NCBI GenBank assembly: GCA_025618425.1
Contig: CM046833.1
Coordinates: 34,967,967-35,031,966 of the forward strand
Source: Heliocidaris tuberculata
Taxonomy: Eukaryota; Echinodermata; Echinoidea; Camarodonta; Echinometridae
Direction: 5' to 3'
DNA length: 64,000 nt
Numbering within the stretch: the stretch's first letter is position 1; the number at the start of each line of letters is the position of its first letter. Below the pieces are notes generated by a model that was not told where the DNA came from, did no database searches, and saw only the letters and a program-made list of their open reading frames with translations. The translations under genes and the position numbers were made by a program. Of this stretch, positions 22,655 to 36,000 are shown piece after piece.

Positions 22655-23205
22655 CGGTGGGTATGTGCCGCCCAGAAGACCCCCATTTTTACACTCAAAT
22701 TTCCGTTCCAAAGCATACCATTTTTTTCTTGTTGAGAAAAAGAAGAGAGAAAGCCGTTCCGAAGCACCGCTTTTTTTTTTTTTTCATTCCGTCGTTCCGG
22801 CCGCCTTGGCCGCCCTGGCCCGTTTCGAAAAATATCATTTTGGGTGAAAAGTTGAAAACAGTTTCATTCCAGGTCCTTAATTCCTCCGGGCTTTCCCAAT
22901 TGCTTCCAATCCGGTTCCAATCCACCCCAGGGAATTCAGTTTCCATTCACGCTAAGCACATGCATGCGAATTAAACCCGCTTATATGAGTACACACACCA
23001 TAAACTTGCTATGACACACAACGAATTTAGCTAATGGGAGCTTGTGGGAAACAGTTCCGTAACATCATATTTATATTGTAATCCAGTTCCAAAGACCCCC
23101 TTTTTCCAAAATGTTAATAGTTCCGAAGACCATCCTTTTCATGATACGCTAGTTCCGAAGCCCACTTTTTTTGTCTTGCCAGCGGCACATACCTACCACT
23201 TTGGG
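22655..23205. mobile_element. Inverted-repeat element with TTCCGAAG-type internal repeats
   Basis: GGTGGGTATGTGCCGCC at the left and GGCACATACCTACCAC at the right are inverted. Internal motifs such as GTTCCGAAG/GTTCCAAAG followed by CCCCCTTTTT recur about six times. No coding capacity. Confidence 0.55.
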
Positions 23206-23425
23206 GGTCGAGTGCCCCCCCCCCCCCGGGGGTTCGATACTCGAGGGATAAATTCAATGGCAGTCGGTATAGAATTGTTAGAAGGTAACATTATTTAAGG
23301 ATCAGGTCACTACAGGATCTGTTCGAGACTCGAGTAATAGTTAGCCTCAAAATGGCAGTCATGATAGTTATGATAGTATAAGATTGTTAGAAGGTGAGGT
23401 AATTTAGGTATCAGGTCAGTACAGG

Positions 23426-23577
23426 GCCCCGTTGCATAAAAGTTACAATTATGGTAACTTTGTCATTCTGGTAACTTCCATGGAAACCTTGATTTTGATT
23501 GGCTGTTGAGCATTGTTACCATGGTAGTTACCATTGATGGCAAAGTTACCATAATACTAACTTTTATGCAACGGGGC
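23426..23577. mobile_element. Hairpin MITE with GCCCCGTTGCATAAAAGTTA termini
   Basis: Near-perfect long inverted repeats of ~50 bp, 152 bp in total. Probable 5-bp target duplication ACAGG/ACTGG. Inserted in the 119-bp repeat. Confidence 0.8.
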
Positions 23578-23646
23578 ACTGGATCTGTTCGAGACTCGAG
23601 TAATAGTTAGCCTCACTGGACAGTGGCAGTCATAATAGTTATGATA

Positions 23647-25103
23647 GTACGGCGGCATAGCTCCGATTTGGGGGTGAATTGAGCACTTTTGTCTAAAAGC
23701 ACCAAAGTCGGCACAGTTGTTAAATGATACATACTGAGCAATATTAGATTTGGAAGCACTTTCAAAAACGACTTTATGGGGTAATTTTTAAGGATATCGT
23801 AATTTTAAAACTCTCCCAAATAAATAACTCGCTTACCTAGGTGTTCGGACCCTACAGTAACGCTCCAAATATCCCATTGTTAGCAGAGGCGTCGATTCGT
23901 TCGGTAAAGCATTGTTTGCAAACAATGCTCTCCCCCCCCCCCCCCCCCCCCCCCCCCCATGCTTTGTCTATTTCGAACGAATCGACGGCTCTGATTGTTA
24001 GCACAGGCGATGGTATACCCAAAACAATAAGAGCGAATCCGTTTTGGTCGAATTGCACAAAGGGTACAGGTGCAGTACTAGTTGTGTGTAGAGAAATGTA
24101 TAAAGGCTAGAATTAGCGGGTGATTCGCGCAAATCTTTGTCGTTTAAACAAGCAATTTATATGTACATGTAACGGGCGTTTGGACTATGCTATCACATGC
24201 AACACTTTCCATGCACATGGACAAGCACTTGCTCCTAGCTGGTTCTGAGAAAAATTAGGGGCCTAATAACGGAGAAACGGGGGCAAGGAAAATAAAGGGA
24301 TAAGTGGGGGGGGGGGGGGGGGGGATATGAAACGAAGAAGATATTATTGCAGCATGAAAAAGGTAGGCGTTATAGGAAGGGCCATTATTAGAGAAGAACA
24401 TTTGGAAGAATGAAAAACATGGATGGGGAAATGATTGGCTTATATGAAGAAGAACGTAGTAGAAGATGTCAAGAAAAAAAAGGAGATTATGATGAATGAA
24501 AAATGGAAAATGAAGAAGAGTGAAAATAAAAAGTCCACTTTATTCCTATATATCTCAGGAATAGTCTTTATTGAACAATATTAAAATAGAGACAAATAAC
24601 ATCACATTATTAACAAAAAAGGATCATTCTCACGTCAAACGGTCCAACGCAGCTGTTTAGAATTATAAAAAAAAAAAAAAAAAATCACCTGGACCCACCA
24701 TGCCCACGTTATGCCACTGTTCAAATGTTAAAGAATAGTTTGCTCTAACATTTTTCTACAGTTTCAGCGAGCTGTATCATCGAATTACATTGCCTAAAAA
24801 CTCGACCGCGATAGACTCTTTCATTAAAATATCGGGCAACATTGCATGTTCTGAATGTAGGGACGCTTTACCACTGACCTCCAAGTAGCAGTGGGGTCCG
24901 ATTATTTTATGGACGAGATTTTACTCGTCGACGTGTACACGAATAACATCACAATTTCATGGAAAACTTCCCTATAAAACCGTTTTTGGAAGTGCTTCCA
25001 TATCTGATATTGATCAGTTGATCAGCATTGGGTTACTTTACAGATGTGCCAAATGTTGTGGTTTTAGACAAAAGTGCACAATTTTTCAGCTAAGTCGCCG
25101 TAC
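23647..25103. mobile_element. 1.46-kb element with ~170-bp terminal inverted repeats
   Basis: The ends GTACGGCGGCATAGCT and AGCTAAGTCGCCGTAC begin arms that also share GCACTTTTGTCTAAAA and GGAAGCACTT in inverted order. TATGATA flanks both sides (23640-23646, 25104-25110). The interior has C and G runs and a nested palindrome (~23886-23995, GTCGATTCGTTCG/CGAACGAATCGAC). No transposase ORF. Confidence 0.75.
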
Positions 25104-25255
25104 TATGATAGTATGGGATTGTTAGCAGGTGAGGTTATTTAAGGATCAGTCAGTGCAGGATATGTTCGAGACTCGAGTAATAGTTAGCCTCAATGGCAGT
25201 CATGATAGTCATGATAGTATAGGATTGTTAGAAGGTGAGTTTATTTAAGGATCTT

Positions 25256-27340
25256 TTGAGAAATAAAGAAGTGGTTTGCATGGCATGGTTATTGTGATAT
25301 TTGTCTTATTTAGTTTTACCCCTGTGACAACTAGGATTTATTTTTGTCGGTAAAATTTTAAACGAACAAATTGCTAAAGCTAATAAAAGAACTTGAGTAA
25401 ATGATGATTACTTACACCTCTATTAACTTTGCTATTTGTAAAATGGTTAATCAAATTACTTATTTCTGTGCTCACGTACACATGAATATACTGTATAGAT
25501 TTATTTCGTATTGATTACTGGAATGTTTTATAACTCAAGTACTAAAATAATTCAGTCTATTTTGATTAGTCGTATAAAGTATTCATAACTTACAACACAA
25601 ACTATGTTATGCAAATGGCACTGCAGTCATGATCCAGAGCTTTTTTTTTTCCTGCACTCTCCCTCTGCTTCTCTCAGCTCTGTCTTCTCTCTTTTTCCCC
25701 TCTCTCTGTTTGACATTACTTTATGATCCCAATTAAGCTTAATGGATATTATGTTCGAACTTCTCAGTCATCATTCATTTTAATTTTAATTTTAATATGA
25801 TATTATTCTTTGTTGTAAACCACACTGTATGTTAAGATCTTGTGCACCAGATCAGGTGTGGGAAGGAAGGCCACCTGGTAGGGTGCGCAAGTGTCAATGA
25901 AACTGTTGTATTCATTCAAGTTGAATGTATGTACATTGTATATTGTTTCTTGATTTTTGTTTTATTTCGAAAGTGCCAAATAGATAAATAAATAAGTAAT
26001 AATAATAATAACATTAATAAGGAATGATGCTAATAAAATTTTGCTAATTGAAACTTTATCAGAATAAAACCAACTTTCGTCCATAACAGATTTTTGAAAA
26101 CAGATTGGATTACGAACCTGTGGGAATGCAAACCCTTGGAATAATGGCCTGTAACCGTTAGGTTTGGCTTTTAAGATATATTTATGAAGATATCACCAAT
26201 GGGTGAGGCAGTATTTAGAGCAACATTTGGATCTAATGATATAGTGATAGTCCACCAGAAGAAGGTTATTGTTGAAGTAGCTTGGAGTGAAGTTTTGGGT
26301 CCGAAGCACCACAGGTCCTACGCTGATAGTAATTCCCGTTTTAGGGTCGGGGTTAGGGTTAGACTTGTGGTTAGGACTGGATGTAGGGTTTACAGATAGA
26401 CTTACCATGAACTTAATGTATAGCCCTAAACAGGGCATGATGCAGAAATGATTATGTTACCGTACAGGACTAACAGGATCAAAGGGAGTTTAAGAAGGGG
26501 AGGTGAGGACAAGTCTATTCAAAAAAGTCCCCAAATTTACAGTTGGCTAGAAAATTGTGTAAATTGCTAAAACGTTGGGTATAAAGTAATTTCTAATGAG
26601 GGAGGCACATATGAATATGATAACGATAGTGATTGAAGCGGCTTATTGTTCCTCTTTTTCAAAGTTTCTCTTGCTTTGCCATCAATCCTCACCTTTATTT
26701 AAGCCTACATCCATAAACAGCCGAAGAGATTAGCTACAATTTGTTAGTGATTGTGATTATGTGTGAATAATATCATGAATATGGTGACTGCATACAGTCA
26801 GCGGTGTCCGAATGGGGGGGGGGGGGGGGATAGGCCACATCCCTCTACATGTACGTTCAAAAAATAATTTAGAGCTTGCACATTTACAAATATGTAAAGT
26901 TGATACATCACTATAATGATATCCTTGCTTCACTCTTACCTTCCATATTTTAGTTCCGCATTTCATCGTGTATTTTTTTTTAAATGTAGACTGGTGAATC
27001 AAGGGCAGGGTGCCCTTGCAAAATCAAAAACGATATGCATAACTGAACGATAACTTTTATAACATGAAGTATTTTACAAGGCGTTAGAAAACTTTGACAC
27101 TTTCCTATTTAACACTTTCTATTTATAACTGATGAGTGTAGGTTTCCAATAGCATAACGATAACACGAAGGAAGTGAATAACACATCATAGAAACTCTCA
27201 ATTCATCGTTGTGGTTTTATTCACATCAATTATTTTCTAGTGCAATTGAAAATATGAGTGAATTAGTCACTTCCAAACCTGAACATTGGAATAACAAATT
27301 GATTAAAAAAGTATTTACAAAAGAATCCTACACAAACATT
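25256..27340. other. Non-coding; possible LINE 3' end and telomere-like patch
   Basis: 25640-26020 reads like the 3' UTR and TAA/AAATA-rich tail of a truncated LINE (GTGGGAAGGAAGGCCACCTG, then ATAAATAAATAAGTAATAAT). At 26341-26394 there is degenerate GGTTAGGGTTAG sequence, too short and impure for a telomere. A G run lies at ~26814-26829. No gene supported. Confidence 0.35.
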
Positions 27341-27368
27341 CACTGGCGAATCTAGGTCTAGAGTTGGG

Positions 27369-27553
27369 CGTAGTTTGCAGGCACAAACCATTGTCATGAT
27401 TGTCACTTGAAACGGTAACAGAGTGCGCGAACTGTGAGACTGCCATCAGCCCTACACTATATGGCACAGCCAGAGACTGGCAAAGTTAGGCTCTACTCTA
27501 AGCTTTATGTAATTGTGTTTTAGTGTTAAAATAGTCTGTGCCTGTAGACTACC
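27369..27553. mobile_element. MITE with GTAGTYTGCAGGCAC termini, copy 1
   Basis: GTAGTTTGCAGGCACAAAC at the left and GTGCCTGTAGACTAC at the right are inverted. It shares CTGGCAAAGTTA and TTATGTAATTGTGTTTTA with the copy at 37744-37972. Confidence 0.55.
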
Positions 27554-28220
27554 GTGGGGGGGGGGGGGGCAAAACACACTGAGGTTATACATATAATACT
27601 GAAGGTAGCAATTATCGTTTTCTTTTTGTCTAAAGATATATGATACGTGCTTATACCGTACTCCTACAAAGTTGATATGTTTTTTTGCCCGTCAGATATT
27701 TTCAAGACATATGTATGCCTCCTTAAAGACAATCCTGGCTCCGCCACCGGCATTTAATGGTCCAAGTTCAGTAAAAAAAAATGAGGCAAGTTTTGCCTTA
27801 TTGCCAAAATTTTGAAAATGATTTTTGACACTAAATAATTTGTTTCAGTCAAATTTCTTATATGGTATAATAACAACTGATAGTACTAATTAGGAAAAAA
27901 AAAGATCATGACAAGTATAGCAGCAATGTGTTATACGTCTTACAACATGAAACTCAGACCACATCTAAGATTTTAGTATATCTGATGAGTGAGAGGGTTA
28001 TCAAGCTAATAATCCTCTAAGAGCTTAAACCATACACATTATCAAATACAATCATATTGCTATATGAATTTATGTTCACAATTCTATAATATAATACTAT
28101 AATACTACAATACTATACTTGGTAACGCACATTAATATTTTCACAAAGTATATACTTCATCTTTGTTTTTTTCCTGAGACTCAATTCTATCCCATTCCCT
28201 TTTCACATATTCGCCCCGAC

Positions 28221-28244
28221 TCTCTCTCTCTCTCTCTCTCTCTC
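28221..28244. repeat. (TC)n microsatellite
   Basis: A run of about 12 TC units directly before the TA-flanked MITE. Confidence 0.85.
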
Positions 28245-28262
28245 CCAATAGGCATACATGTA

Positions 28263-28435
28263 CAGGTAACTCTGCCTAAGTCGAATCTCTTGGGACCACA
28301 GAAATCTGTTCGACTTAGGCGAAATTCGACTTAGAAGAGGTAAAAACACATGTTTTGCTCATTCTGTTCTGAAAAATTGCTTTGACTTAGGCGATTATTC
28401 GACTTATGGAAGGTCGACTTATGCAGAGTTAACTG
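28263..28435. mobile_element. Tc1/pogo-like MITE with TA target sites
   Basis: 173 bp, starting CAGGTAACTCTGCCTAAGTC and ending CTTATGCAGAGTTAACTG, with TA on each side. The interior repeats TCGACTTAGGCGA. CAG...CTG ends with a TA duplication are typical of pogo/Tigger elements. Confidence 0.8.
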
Positions 28436-28444
28436 TATTCGATT

Positions 28445-29699
28445 GATGTACAAATGATAAATGTATTTTCGTATTAGGACAACTACCTTCGGAATACTAC
28501 TTCTGGATAACTATCCCTATCCTCTGACAACTACACCCTAAGCAAAACTACTCCAAACTACTCCCCCCCCCCCAAAAAAAAAAAAAAATATTGATCATAA
28601 GGACAATTGGTATTCTACAGCAGTTTGGAGCACCTGCAAGACTGATAATGATTTATGTTAACATGAAGTAGACAAAAATTAAGGGGACAGTAAACTAAGG
28701 GGAGGGAGGGGGGGGGGGGGGGGTGGGGTCGTACAACATCTCTATTGAAAATGTGTTTTGACATTCCCAGAATCCCATTCAAATATTCTGTGGCAAATTT
28801 AGTTAAATTTAGTCACTCTATCCAAAATGGTCTACCCACACTGGTGACACAGGTGAGCCTCTACTGGATCATACTAATAGCAAATAGTAGGCATATTCAA
28901 GGGAGATTGACGATTAACTCCAAAGTTCCTTCCTCATAAGTACATTTTGCATTTGTAAAATATCGGGCACTATCATCTACAGTCAGTGCAACTCCTGAAT
29001 ATAAAAATTATCTTTGGTACACAGTGATGTATAGAACAAGTCCCTATACATGCTATAGGCCTAAGTGAATCTCCTTCATGTTACATGGTGCCCACTGAAA
29101 AAAGTATAGGCTCACTTGAAAATGTAGGCTCAACTGAAGACGATGCTTGAAATTTTCACGAGGAAAACATGTCACATCAAATTTTAAACATGTGATTATT
29201 CAACATTGAAGGAATAGACCAATTTCAAGGGAGAATGCCCCATTCGCGTGTCCCATATAATCAATTTCATGTTCTGCAAGCGTCCGAGTAGGAATGATCA
29301 TAGTTCATTGGATACTCATTGAAATGAAGAGTACAACTTGTGTGTTGTGGTGGTGTTTGAACAAAAGCGGCACGCCGGCACCCCTCTGCTGAATTTCAGT
29401 TTGAAGATTAATGCTCTTTTTCTGTGAAGAAAATAGAGAAAAAAGGGAAAGATATATTAAACAGATTTATATAAATTATGTTAGTATGAATGTTGTTGCT
29501 TATGTGATTATTCATTTTTTTTATATTACAAAAAATATATTCCATATCCTATTTATATGTATCAACATTACTATCATCAATCCTCCTCCTCCTCCTCCAG
29601 ACCTCCACTTTATCATCATAATCATTTCTTCACCATCATTATTACCACCACCACTATAATCACTATCTACATGACCACCACCAACATCTTAACCCTGTC

Positions 29700-29733
<34 letters not shown>

Positions 29734-30096
29734 CCATAATCATCATCCTCATCTTCATCAACTAATCAACATAACATTCTTCCATTATGGCTCTCAATTT
29801 AAAATTATTCTTAGATATGTGAAACTGATATTGTAATCTTAGTATGATATGGCACTCTTCACAAACATGTAAACCTTTAAAATCATGAAACCAGTTCCCG
29901 AAAAAAGGGTAGTTTGAGACCTAGTAATTGCAAAAGTATAATCCGCTCTGAATCCAAAATATAAAACTTATGCACCATGTTGTGAGTGTAAAAAAACTCA
30001 AAACAAACAAAAAAACAAACAAACAAAAAAAAAAAAACAACATTAATTCCGTACTCTTGCTTACCAATTACATTTCACCTCTGAAATATCCAACAT
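28445..30096. other. Non-coding, simple repeats
   Basis: A G run at ~28709-28723, a CCT/CCA/CAT triplet-rich stretch at ~29577-29757 and an (AAAC)n/A-rich patch at ~29999-30040. No supported gene and no clear AATAAA on the minus strand for the orphan gene. Confidence 0.45.
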
Positions 30097-33000
30097 CTAT
30101 TGTGCGGTTATGTATCCCCGAACTACTCGCCAAATCAGAGGAACTACACGCGACGTCAAAATTCCGACCCCAACGATTGTGATGATCGAGAGCACCAAGA
30201 AAATGAGGAAGAAGATTGCGCTCCACGAATATCCATCCGCCAAGACACTGAAGAAAATGAACATAAGTGGGAAAAATATAGAAGGGATGGATCCAAGACT
30301 GTGTAACAAAAAACTGGGGGGGGGGGGGGGGGGGAGCACAATATTCCACAAAAAACTCTGACAAGCGAAGAAAAAGTCATTATCTGAAGGTAGGGGGGGG
30401 GGGGAGGTACGAGCTCCGAGATGGATACTTCAAGTATGCCACTTTGGTTCCAAAGGGGGGGGGGGGGGGGGGGACGACGGGGGCACGGACCATTTGTGCC
30501 CCCAGCAGTTACAAAACACCAAAATGTTAAAATACAGTACAAACAAAATAAATGGAAACAAGTGGTATACTTTTAATCAGGTCTTGGAGACATTGAATGT
30601 ACAGTTATCAATTATAACTAACACCATGAAAGGTTGAAGCCCGTGTCATCAGTTTATCTTCTTCATTCCCATCACCAGTTATTATCATAAGAAAAGGAAT
30701 CGATATCCCATCATTTAGCAGTCATCAAATTGAACAGAATTTAGAGAAAATATTCTTGTCACCATTCCCTTTTTGGTGTGTGTGTGTGTGTGTGGGGGGG
30801 GGGGGGGTGAGATAAAGGTACACCCTATGCTGGATACGAAAGTGTTTCTCTTATCAATTTCTTCTTACTCTCGAGTGATCTCGGCGAAGAACTGAATCGT
30901 TTCTCTATGTCCCGCCTTCATTGCCGCTCGGCACTCCTCTGCCATGCGTCGAATCTGGGGACCAAATTGCTGGCCGAAAGTCATCCGCATCTCGCGTAGA
31001 TCGCATCGAGTCCTGCAGGAGCGAAATATAGCATATTATATCCCTCATTGAAAATTTCTTGCTCTTGGATTGGTCAAGAGCACTTCATGTGATTAATCAT
31101 AATTCTACCAGAAAAAGAAATTACTCCGGGAGAAAAATAGGTTTAGTGACGTCAAACTTTTCAGAGTATGATAGTTTTTTTTACTATCATGCCTCCGACT
31201 GCCCCTCGCTCCCTAGAATCATTTCTCTTGACGCGTACCATGCGTACGGCGAGCAGCTAGTAGTCTCCCTCGGGTAACTCCCGCGATGGGACGGCGCGGG
31301 CACCAGTGAAACTACGCCGAGCCCGGGAATTTTCATAAATCCATATAAAGAAAAGTGAGGGGGGGGGGGGGGGGCGGACACTGAACAAAAAATAGCCGTC
31401 AATTTTGCAAAATATGCATGAAGTAACACTAAACCCAGTAAATATTTGCAATTAATAATTCTGTCAACCTATCTTGTCAAAGATTCTTGACAATTTGCAT
31501 GAAATTGTGTTCGATTTACTGTTTAAAAGTGACCTGTCCGGACACACGACGTGTTGGTTATGTAAATGTAATTGGTAGAGGTCAGTGATGTAGGTCAGTA
31601 GAGATCAGCTGTTTCTCATGCATGCGCAATCGTACTAGCTAAATGCGCGTAGTAACGTACGTCATCAGTCGAAATCAAAACATGGCGACCTATGTCTAGC
31701 CTGGTGCCCGTCGAAAAAAAAATGATTTTAATTGACGAGGACCAAAAACAAACCAGGATTGGAAACAAATGAAGTATTGTAGCCTATATTTAGTTCAGTT
31801 ATCAGGTAAACTTTATCTACCGTGTTCGGTTATATCAGGTAAAATTTCATTTGAGTGTAAACTGTCATAATATGTCGTTTGACCCTTGTTAACTGTTTGT
31901 TAATAGAGTCTACAATGTTTTGTGTTACTTTTTATTTAGGCCTAGATCTAGACTCTAGTAACAAAGTTAGACCTAAATATAGATCTATTTAACGTTAGCC
32001 TACCAGACTCTAACAGTAGTAGTTATTAACATTAATTAAATGCTAGCCTAGCCTAGTATTAAATTATTTTTTATTCATTTAATCTAACTGTGCCTGTGCA
32101 GTTCATTACTAATACTAGCCATATACTTTTCACTTTCGGAATTTCACCGATTACGTAAACGGTATACTAGATCTAGATCTAGTACTACCCTTTAACACTT
32201 TATAACAGGATTAAAATTAACTTGATGTTATAGACAACCTAGTCCTAAAAGTTAGAGGCCTATAAAAGAAAATTGATATACAGGGCCTTTATTCTGAAAT
32301 CTACTTGGATCTACGGGGTCGGTCTCAGGCTCAGCGACTATCAATCGCGTCAATCTATTACTATCGTCCACTGTGTTTTGCTCTAAGTCTAATAGACCAT
32401 GGGATGACCGCTGAAATTCTCACTTTTCGTGGTCCGCGAGTTCGCCCCACCTAATTTCACCTTGTAAATGTTACTAAAAATACAAAAACACTAATGGCAT
32501 ATGTTGCCATTTGCAAAATGTGCAAGTTTGTTCAAAAATGATTATTTTGTAGCAAAAACTGAGCTCCATATCTTCTTGACCACATGGATTTCAGCCACAG
32601 AGTTTAGTACAGCATTCCCACCACATGGTATGTGCTGTGTGTGTGTGTATGAGAGTTTGTGTGCTTTGTGTTTGTGTGTATTATGTGCATGGTGTATAGG
32701 GAAGTGCCAGGCTCTTTCACTTACTTTGACCTGGCTGTAGAACAGCATGGCATGGCCAGTGCAAACTGCATGATAAAACCTTTGTTTTTTATCTTTTGAT
32801 TTATTTAGAATGGGGAGCTTAAGTTTATTATAAAACAGAGGAGGGAAGAGAAAGGATTGAGGCTTTTATGAGGGGAAAAGTGAAAAATTGTTTGTCAACA
32901 GCTATATTTTAGTGGCCAATATCAAAGACAATGCAGATAGTGTAGTCTGCTACGGATAATGTAGTCTGCTACCTATCGTGAACACACAGAGTAACTGCAA

Positions 33001-36000
33001 TACCAAGTAGTATTGTAAGGAATGAGGTAGTTTGCACTGTGTCGTGTTTAGTCAAGGGAAGATTCACAGCAAAGAATTCTTGTGCCTTATTGCTCATGAA
33101 TAGGAAAGTCTGCTACACATTAATTCAATCAGTGAAGAAAAAGTGAGAGTTGACGCCTCTGATATTCACACGAGATGAAAGAAACAAACAGCTTCATGTT
33201 ACTCAGAAGTGACAGATATGAGAAGTGAATGAGTTCAATTCTTTGGCAGTCATAAAGGCCAAGGCAAAATACGGAAAACTGTTAACAAGTTTAATGTGGA
33301 AATTTGAAACACGAAACTCCTCTAAAATTCATTTTCCTAATCATGAGAGGTGAGATGTTATTTTTCTGTGATGGCACAGAATGCAAGATTGTGCCTCATG
33401 TTGAGGACATCACATGCACACTGCTCGCAGCAGACACTTTGAGATTCAGCACTCTAAATTACCTGAGATAGATTTTGGTAGGTTTGCATGGATTTACATA
33501 CATAAGCACTGATATTACAATTTATACATTTTATTTCTTGGAAATATTCATATATGGGTTATGCAATTGCAAATACTTCTTTAAAGACCTACTAATTTTT
33601 CAAGTGCTATAGACTGAGTTTTATCCATTACAGAGTGGATTTTGCATGAATTTGCATAACTGGAATTTAACTATATCATGGTTTCCTACTTGGCAACAAT
33701 CACAGGCCTATAAACATTGCATTTTGCACCAAAAGTTACTCTTAGCATATTGCCTTTAAGGTGATTTGATAGTGTTTGCAGTTCAGTCAAATAGACTGAT
33801 TTGCATATTGATACATAATCTACATAATTAGGCACCAATATCATAAAAGGTATACACAATTTTTGCTTAGAAATATTAAAAATTCAGATGATGCAGTCCG
33901 AAATAGAACTGAATACTAACTTTTGATTGATACGATACTGAGCTGTTCGGTGCAAGTACTACATTATCAAAAAATGGGGTTTGCATTAATATGCATAATT
34001 AAGCATCATTATAATTTATGGTGACGAACTGCTAGTTTCTAAGCTTGAAAACAATCATGTTTACAGTCAGCACCCATAGTTTCTCAAACTATAGCTTTCA
34101 TATGATCTGATACAGGAATTTTCAGTTGAGTAGCCACAATAACGGATTTGCATATTGATGCAGATTTGCATAATTAAGTGTCAATTTCACATAATTGAGA
34201 ATCACTGTCATAAAACAATTACAGATTTGTTATGGCTTGGAAAATTCGCATTCAGATTCTGCATTCCAAATTATCCTTAAATACCATCTTTTGATTGAGA
34301 GCATACTGATCTTTGTGAATTATGGGATAAAACAATATATTTTGCATAAATTTGCATAATTAGGCAACATTACAGTGGTAAATTGCCACTTCCAAAACTT
34401 CGCAACATTCATATTTAGATTAAGCACCTAAAGTTTAATCAAAATATCAGTATTCATGCAGTTTAGTATAAACATTTGTCAGTCTAAAAGAGTCAAAATA
34501 ATGGATTTGCATACAAATGAATAATTTGTATAATTAGGCATCAATATTTCATAATTAGGAATCAGTGTCATAAAATATTAACACATTTACGGCTTGAATT
34601 ATTCACATTCAGATTATACAGTCCCAATAATCCTTGGATATGTCTTTACTGAGAACACACCGGTGTTTGTGAATTATTGTATATAAGTAATGAATACTGC
34701 ATAAATTTGCATAATTAGGCCACATTACAGTGATTAATTGCCATTTCCAAGATTTACAACATTCATATTTAGAGCAAGCACCCAAAGTTACCCTGAAATA
34801 TCACCTTTCATGTGATTTGATATTAGCATTATTAGTTGAATAGCCCTCAGATGGATTTCCATTTTGACGCCTGATTTGCATAATTAGGCATCAATGTTAC
34901 AAAAAATATACATATATGGTTAAGAAATATTCACATTCAGATGATGCAGTCCAGATTAGCCTGAAATACTTTTTTTTTTTAAATTAATGATACCAGTGTT
35001 TTGTGTATTATAGTTAAACAATGAATTATGCATAAATTTGCATAGTTAGGCCTCATTAGAGTGATAACGTGCAAGTTTCAGGCTTGGCAACATTCATATT
35101 TGAATTCAGCACAAAAAAGTACCTTTGTCCCCAACTTTTCAGGTGGGGCGAACAAGTGGACCACGAAAATGAAAAACGTAGCCTCTTTTTCCATGTCATC
35201 CCATGGTCTATAACCGTATATCTATTTAACAAAGCGAGATTTATACCATCTAACATTAATTTGTCATATCTAGATCAAAGTTAAATCCAAATATATTTAA
35301 TTGTTGATGAGGGATATAAAACAAATATACAGGGCCCGAGGAAATCTAGTGCGGTCTATGGGGTCGGTCTCAGCGACTACAGTCAATCGTCTATTTCTCT
35401 CGGGGCTCTCGCCCCTCGAGGAAATAGACGACTGTAGTCACTTCGACCGACCCCATAGACCGCACTAGATTTCCTCGGGCCCTGTATATTTGTATATTAT
35501 TACCTATATGGGGTAGTTTTACGGTGCATTTAAAATCCATATTTTGCGCGGTCCGCGATCGACGACCTAGTTCTGAGCGGTCATCATTCCCTGATATTTT
35601 CCCTCTTCCGGGTTTCACTATTCACTTTGTGTACAAAAAGTGCGGTACGGTCAACATTGAGCCCGATTAACATCCACCTTTTCTTGTCAGTGCGCTTTTA
35701 TTAAAGTGCATACGCGCAGTATTGTGTACGCGTTAAGTGTAGGCTTAAAACAATGGATACGCGAGGTAACAATTTACGTCACAATGGCTTGGCCCAGATT
35801 ACATACCTGCATGAATAACCTGAAATTAGAGGGACTGACAGGCAAACAGACTTGTTTGTAATTGCTATAAAATAGGCACAGATCTATACATGATATAGGT
35901 AATAATAATAATATTGACTGGCTCTACTTTTGGGGAATATCGAAAATGTTGCCCTTAAAAGAACCATATTGCCCTCGTCTTCGACTCGGGGCAATATGAT

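Larger units (their letters stand above)
23231..25255. repeat. 119-bp minisatellite interrupted by two transposons
   Basis: Units start GTTAGAAGGTGAGGTTATTT and contain GTTCGAGACTCGAGTAATAG and repeated ATGATAG. Unit starts are 23277, 23396, 25121 and 25227, plus a partial unit before 23277. The 23396 unit is split by a 152-bp MITE and then a 1457-bp element. Confidence 0.8.

Noticed and set aside
23231..25255. CRISPR-like array (repeats with intervening DNA)
   Set aside because: Units are 119 bp in head-to-tail tandem in a eukaryotic genome, and the gaps are transposon insertions, not spacers.
26341..26394. Interstitial telomere repeat
   Set aside because: Only two or three TTAGGG-like words in degenerate context; too short and impure.
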